From: Phycisphaerae bacterium
GTDB lineage: Bacteria > Planctomycetota > Phycisphaerae > SM23-33
NCBI GenBank assembly: GCA_011050235.1
Contig: DRGC01000018.1
Coordinates: 1 to 64,000 of the forward strand
Direction of reading: 5' to 3'
Length of the DNA: 64,000 nt
Both the position numbers and the translations under genes were made by a program. This document shows positions 60,247 through 64,000 of the stretch, one piece after another. The notes under the pieces are model-generated. The model was not told the DNA's origin. It saw only the letters and a program-made list of their open reading frames with translations, and did not search any database. The first letter of the stretch is position 1. Every line of letters starts with the position of its first letter.

Positions 60247-61284
60247 TCACGAATGATCGTCGGAGTCTTGAAGCACCTGCCAGGTCATCTCGGCCGCGCG
60301 CTGCCAGGTGAACGGCTGGGCCTGCGGAGGGCCGGCCTGCGCCAGGTCCCGGTGCAGAACGGGGTCGGTCACCATGCGGCCGATGGCGTCGGCGATGGCG
60401 TCGCCGTCGTAGGGGTCGACCAGAACGCAGGCCTGGCCGGCCACCTCCGGCAAGGCTGACTGATTGCTCGTGATCACCGGCGTCCCGCACGCCATGGCCT
60501 CCAGAACCGGCAGGCCGAACCCTTCGTACAGAGACGGATAAACCAGCGCGATCGCACCACTGTACAGGCTGGGCAGGTCGTCGTCATTCACGTACCCCGT
60601 CAGGTGCACGCGCGGCGGGAGGGACCCGAGCGGCATGTCCGGAAAAATAATCCGCTCGCCCATGCCGCCGGCGACGACGAGCCAAATGTCCTTGTCCAGC
60701 GTCGCCTGAACCGCATTCCACGCCTGCAGCAATCGGGGTAGATTCTTGCGAGGGGCCAACGTGCCCAGAGACAGGATATATCGGCCCGAAGGGATTCCCA
60801 GAGATCGGCGGACATGCTGAATCTCCTCATCGCCTTGCGGTGCGAAACTCTCGTCAACGCCGTTGGGCACGACGGTAATTTTCTCTGGGCCGACGCCGGT
60901 AGCGGCCAGGATTCGCTCCTTGGTGAACTCCGAGACCGCAATGACGTGACGCACCTTGTGGATGAGCTTCGGCACGAGCCAGCGATACCAGGCGCCGAAC
61001 CGCCTCTTCACCCACTCCGGATGATCCAGTGGCGCCAGATCATGGATCGTGACCACCTGTTTGCGCACCCGCAACGGCCCGGTCATGCCCGGGCTCCACA
61101 GCAGCTCCCCGCCAACTTTGGCCGGAAGGACGAGCTGCTCCCACAGATGGCCCATCGCGCCCTGGCGCGGCTTTGCGGGCCCAAGGCGCCGGACCCGCAA
61201 GCCGAACTGCTGCAGCAGGGCGAGCGTGTATCGCTGGACGCCCGTCGGCCTCGCTGCCAGCGTTCGTGTGTTCACGACGACCAT
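60247..61284 (-). CDS. Glycosyltransferase family 4
   Basis: This 345-residue GT-B enzyme has VVTIHDLAPLDHPEW and VIAVSEFTKERIL in the acceptor half, and YILSLGTLAPRKNLPRLL, VHLTGYVNDDDLPSLY and the E-x7-E motif YEGFGLPVLEAMACGTPVIT in the donor half. The N-terminal domain is short for GT4 but the Rossmann order is complete. It probably adds a hexose or heptose to the lipid-linked chain. It is the last glycan-locus gene on this side; a gap of 81 bases separates it from the DNA methylase gene. Confidence 0.85.
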   Translation of the reverse strand: MVVVNTRTLAARPTGVQRYTLALLQQFGLRVRRLGPAKPRQGAMGHLWEQLVLPAKVGGELLWSPGMTGPLRVRKQVVTIHDLAPLDHPEWVKRRFGAWYRWLVPKLIHKVRHVIAVSEFTKERILAATGVGPEKITVVPNGVDESFAPQGDEEIQHVRRSLGIPSGRYILSLGTLAPRKNLPRLLQAWNAVQATLDKDIWLVVAGGMGERIIFPDMPLGSLPPRVHLTGYVNDDDLPSLYSGAIALVYPSLYEGFGLPVLEAMACGTPVITSNQSALPEVAGQACVLVDPYDGDAIADAIGRMVTDPVLHRDLAQAGPPQAQPFTWQRAAEMTWQVLQDSDDHS

Positions 61285-61365
61285 AGGGCCTCAGTTTGTA
61301 GCACAGCGATTGGCGGCGGCCAACTGTTTCCTCGAACACAAGACGTGTGCGTCGCTGCAGGAGGC

Positions 61366-62649
61366 TTAGGCGCGGCGGTCTGCCGGGGCCGCGCGCTCGC
61401 AACTGCGGATCGCGTCGGCGATGGCGTTGACGTTCGACAGCGACGGCGCACCGGCCAGATCGACGACGGCGGCGAACTCGACGTTGTGGCTCTTGGCCGA
61501 CATGCGGGGCGTGGACACGCGGTAGCGCTTGTAGGGCTCGGTGATCACCTGCAGCGTCCCGCGCCGGGCCAGCGCAGCCAGCAATCCCTCCAGCGGGATG
61601 TTGCCGTCGGTGCTGTAGCTGACGATCGCCCAGCGCGCAACGAGCGAATCGATCAGTTCCTCCAGCGCCGCCAGGGCCGTCTTTCGGCTGTTGTAGCTCG
61701 AGCGGCGCTGGTCCCGCCAGTCGGTCCGGATGGCCGATTTGCTGACGATCTTGCCGTCGACCAGGAATCGCGGATTGATGGGCGGCTTGTCCCACAGCGC
61801 AACGGTGTTGAGCACGTGATAGTTGCTGCCGTAGGGGTGCTGGTTGTACGGCGGGTCGATGTAAACGATATCGGGCCGGCCCCCCACGACGTCCGGCAGG
61901 CGGCGGGCAAGCTGCTGCGCGTCCTGACAGACGGCGACGTTCGCCAGGCCGTTGTCCAGCAGCACCGGCGGCGTGAGCGTCAGCCGCCCGCGGATGCGAT
62001 ACAGGGCCGTCCCCGTCCTGCCACCCCAGCCGTTGTGGAACGCCTTGAACACGCCGCTGGTGTTGCTGGCGTAGCTGACGGCATACAGCAGCGCCGCCAG
62101 CAGGTAGGCCCGCTCATCGCCGGACAGCTGCCCGGCCGCCTCCCACGCGGCGATCTGCTCGCGAATGGCATCGATGCGGCGCCCGTTGGCCTGCGTGAAG
62201 AACATCCGCTCGCGCGCGGTGTCGGGGTTTTCATCATCGACTGGGCACAGGTGGCGCGCCACGTACCCGCGGATCGGCCGAAGCGCGTTGAGGTGATCGA
62301 AGACCGCCTGGGCCCCGCCCAATGCGGCCAGCGCCGGCGGACGGTTCAGCGCCACCGTGCCGCGGGCGATCTCGTGGGAGTATGGCTCCCAGTCGTTGGC
62401 GACCACGCGAAAGCCGCGCCGCTTCGCCCAGCGCCCCACCACCGTGCTGCCCGTGAACAGATCCACGAACACCCCGCCCTCACACCCCGTCAGCCGGACC
62501 GCCTCGTCGATCAGGTGCAGCAGCTTACGCTTGTTGCCGATGTAGGGGATCAACTGTGAGAAGACATAATCCCCCGTCCGAACGGCGGCGTGCCGTCGCG
62601 GATGGTGAATCCGGGCGCAGGTGCTTGGGCGAACGGTGGCAAGGGTCAT
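61366..62649 (-). CDS. DNA adenine methylase (D12 class), apparently orphan
   Basis: This 427-residue protein has the order of alpha-class adenine methylases: IPYIGNKRKLLHLI, FVDLFTGSTVVGRWA (SAM-binding FxGxG region), and YIDPPYNQHPYGSNYHVL with the catalytic DPPY. It transfers a methyl group to N6 of adenine. It is longer than Dam because of inserts between motifs. No restriction endonuclease is encoded on either side within the window, so it may be a solitary regulatory methylase or a remnant of a restriction-modification system. The N-terminal 25 residues are poorly typical, so a later start is possible. Confidence 0.85.
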   Translation of the reverse strand: MTLATVRPSTCARIHHPRRHAAVRTGDYVFSQLIPYIGNKRKLLHLIDEAVRLTGCEGGVFVDLFTGSTVVGRWAKRRGFRVVANDWEPYSHEIARGTVALNRPPALAALGGAQAVFDHLNALRPIRGYVARHLCPVDDENPDTARERMFFTQANGRRIDAIREQIAAWEAAGQLSGDERAYLLAALLYAVSYASNTSGVFKAFHNGWGGRTGTALYRIRGRLTLTPPVLLDNGLANVAVCQDAQQLARRLPDVVGGRPDIVYIDPPYNQHPYGSNYHVLNTVALWDKPPINPRFLVDGKIVSKSAIRTDWRDQRRSSYNSRKTALAALEELIDSLVARWAIVSYSTDGNIPLEGLLAALARRGTLQVITEPYKRYRVSTPRMSAKSHNVEFAAVVDLAGAPSLSNVNAIADAIRSCERAAPADRRA

Positions 62650-62685
62650 GGGCTGTAACGTTCATCGGCCAACGGGGCCGAGCGC

Positions 62686-64000
62686 CTACAGCGCCTTGAT
62701 CACCACCAGCGTCACATCGTCCAGCTGCGGGGCCGCGCCGAGGAACTCATTGACCGCGTCCACAACCGTTGCATAGATGTAGCGCGCGGGCTTGTCGGCA
62801 TTGGCGCCGATGATCTCGCGCAGCCGATCCTTACCGAACATGTCGCCGGCCTCGTTGGCGGCCTCCCAAATCCCGTCCGTGCCGATCACCACGACATCGC
62901 CCGCCTCCAGCGTCACCGGGCCGCCCTCGCCGAACGTCATGCCCTCCAGCACGCCCAGCGGAATCCCCGTGTTGGGCATTTCCTCGAACAGGCCAGTGCT
63001 GCAGCGCAGCCAGATCGCCGGATCGTGCCCGCCCGATGTCCATCGCAGCGATCGGGCGGCGTCGTCCAATATGCCGTAGAAGAGCGTCATGAACCGCGCG
63101 TCGCCCGTGTCTCGCACGAGATGGCGGTTGAGCGTGGCGAACAACTCGCTCAGATCGCCACCCAGCCGCCCCGCGTGCGACCGCAGCACGGCCCTGGCCG
63201 ACGCCATCAGCAGCGCCGCCCCGATTCCGTGGCCGCTGACATCGCCCACGGCGATGCCGATCTTGCCCGGCCCGAGCTCCAGCAGGTCGATGAAGTCGTA
63301 GTAATCGCCGCCCGTCTCGTCGCAGTAGATGCTCTTGCCGGCGACGTCGAAATGCTCCAGATGCGGCGACTCCTGAGGCAGCAGATGCTGCTGGATCTCC
63401 ATCGCCAGCGCGAGCGACTGTTTCATCTTCTCCCGCTCGCGCAGCTTCGGCCCCATATCGTTGAATATCTCCGCCAGGTCCCCGATCTCATCGCAGCAGG
63501 TCACGTCCGCCCGCGCGTCATAGTCGCCGGCGGCCAGGTCCGCCGCCGCCTTGCTCAGTTCACGAATCGGCTGCGTGACCGCTCGGCTGGCCCGCGCCGC
63601 CACGACCGTCACGACAATAACAACGAACGCCAGACCAAGCGCTGCCAGTTGCAGTCCTTTGACGATCCCGGCCCAGACGTGTTGCTGCGCCTGCACGGCC
63701 GGCGCCATGATTGTTTCATACGGCACGATCACTACCGCAAAGCCGCCGTCTTTTTCGACGACCGAGCTGTAGGCCCACAGGGCGTCCCGGCCGCGATACG
63801 GCATCCGCCGCACGCCCGGTCGGCCCGCCTGGGCATCGGCAACGAGCTGCGCCAGTTGTTCTGGATCGTCGGAGGATAGGATCGACACCTCGACGGGCTT
63901 GCGCCAGTCGCGCTGTCGGCCGATCTCGCTGGCTTGGGCCAGGATGACGGGCTTGCCCTCATCTTCGGCGCCTTCCTTACCGATCGCGACGAAAGCCCCT
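62686..64000 (-). CDS. HAMP-SpoIIE (PP2C-like) serine phosphatase, 5' truncated
   Basis: The frame stays open to the right edge, so the N-terminus is missing. The visible part begins in an extracytoplasmic sensor domain (dCache-like end: ALWAYSSVVEKDGGFAVVIV), then a membrane helix (LAALGLAFVVIVVTVVAA), a HAMP domain (AVTQPIRELSKAAADLAAGD), and a SpoIIE/RsbU phosphatase domain (GGDYYDFIDL, AVGDVSGHGIGAALLM, TDGIWEAANEAGD) with the metal-binding Asp residues. Such proteins dephosphorylate anti-anti-sigma factors in response to an outside signal. The internal GTG at 63888 is not the true start. Confidence 0.88.
   Translation of the reverse strand, partial: GAFVAIGKEGAEDEGKPVILAQASEIGRQRDWRKPVEVSILSSDDPEQLAQLVADAQAGRPGVRRMPYRGRDALWAYSSVVEKDGGFAVVIVPYETIMAPAVQAQQHVWAGIVKGLQLAALGLAFVVIVVTVVAARASRAVTQPIRELSKAAADLAAGDYDARADVTCCDEIGDLAEIFNDMGPKLREREKMKQSLALAMEIQQHLLPQESPHLEHFDVAGKSIYCDETGGDYYDFIDLLELGPGKIGIAVGDVSGHGIGAALLMASARAVLRSHAGRLGGDLSELFATLNRHLVRDTGDARFMTLFYGILDDAARSLRWTSGGHDPAIWLRCSTGLFEEMPNTGIPLGVLEGMTFGEGGPVTLEAGDVVVIGTDGIWEAANEAGDMFGKDRLREIIGANADKPARYIYATVVDAVNEFLGAAPQLDDVTLVVIKAL

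Noticed and set aside
1-64000. CRISPR arrays, insertion sequences or prophage genes
   Set aside because: No regularly spaced repeats, transposases, integrases or phage structural genes were found.

Overview
This is a high-GC bacterial window dominated by one large surface-glycan locus. The organism is probably a planctomycete of the Phycisphaerae/Sedimentisphaerales kind. That assignment is an inference from the uroporphyrinogen-decarboxylase-like genes beside a Gfo/Idh/MocA oxidoreductase, a two-domain dehydratase-activase protein, a SpoIIE-type phosphatase with HAMP, and the overall base composition; no rRNA or taxonomic marker is present. I see 50 protein genes (two cut by the window edges) and one tRNA.

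Layout. (1) 1-6923 is metabolic: the 3' part of a large acyl-CoA dehydratase activase-type protein, a Gfo/Idh/MocA oxidoreductase behind a near-consensus promoter, two URO-D-family genes and a small DUF6504-like gene. (2) 7061-11825 opens the glycan locus: an initiating polyprenyl-phosphate sugar-phosphate transferase, a GT4 glycosyltransferase, a GT-C-like membrane protein and tRNA-Arg(UCU). (3) 11908-16037 (minus) makes nucleotide sugars: a heptose kinase/guanylyltransferase pair (hddA, hddC), a GDP-fucose-synthase-like SDR and a ColD/RfbH-like 3-dehydratase. (4) 16232-31190 (plus) is a tight run: split transketolase, a giant B12 radical SAM protein, GT2 enzymes, three methyltransferases, a second radical SAM protein and an SDR epimerase. 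(5) 31324-32856 is a methyltransferase-GT2 fusion. (6) 32894-39748 (minus): SGNH hydrolase, radical SAM, sulfotransferase, and the ABC glycan exporter Wzt/Wzm. (7) 40024-49949 (plus): methyltransferase, two large membrane proteins ending in discoidin-like domains (one also carrying ankyrin repeats), radical SAM, tyvelose-epimerase-like SDR, and a second methyltransferase-GT2 fusion. (8) 49997-61284 (minus): E1 alpha/beta pair, SPASM radical SAM, GmhA-like isomerase, inverted HldE-like protein, TIM-barrel protein, B12 radical SAM, GT2, a second SPASM radical SAM, nucleotidyltransferase and GT4. (9) 61366-64000: an orphan DNA adenine methylase and a PP2C phosphatase running off the window.

How the parts fit (inference): a polyprenyl-linked glycan is started by the glycosylphosphotransferase, extended by many GT2/GT4 enzymes, and exported by Wzm/Wzt, whose Wzt has a C-terminal substrate-recognition-like domain. 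Its sugars appear to be unusual: heptoses (HddA/HddC, GmhA-like, HldE-like), 3-deoxy sugars (PLP-Lys-to-His dehydratase), perhaps two-carbon-branched sugars (split transketolase and E1-type enzymes with no E2/E3), C- and O-methylations (seven radical SAM enzymes, at least six SAM methyltransferase domains) and sulfation.

The least expected signals are (a) a short C-terminal module of about 55 residues shared by four otherwise unrelated enzymes (two radical SAM proteins, a sulfotransferase, a GT2 protein), (b) a degenerate HD-GYP domain inserted in a GT2 glycosyltransferase, (c) an atypical Cys spacing in the 866-residue radical SAM protein, and (d) several active-site substitutions in otherwise intact enzymes. 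Together they suggest an elaborate and perhaps undescribed glycan-assembly machine. All functions are read from sequence motifs by eye; no database search was possible.
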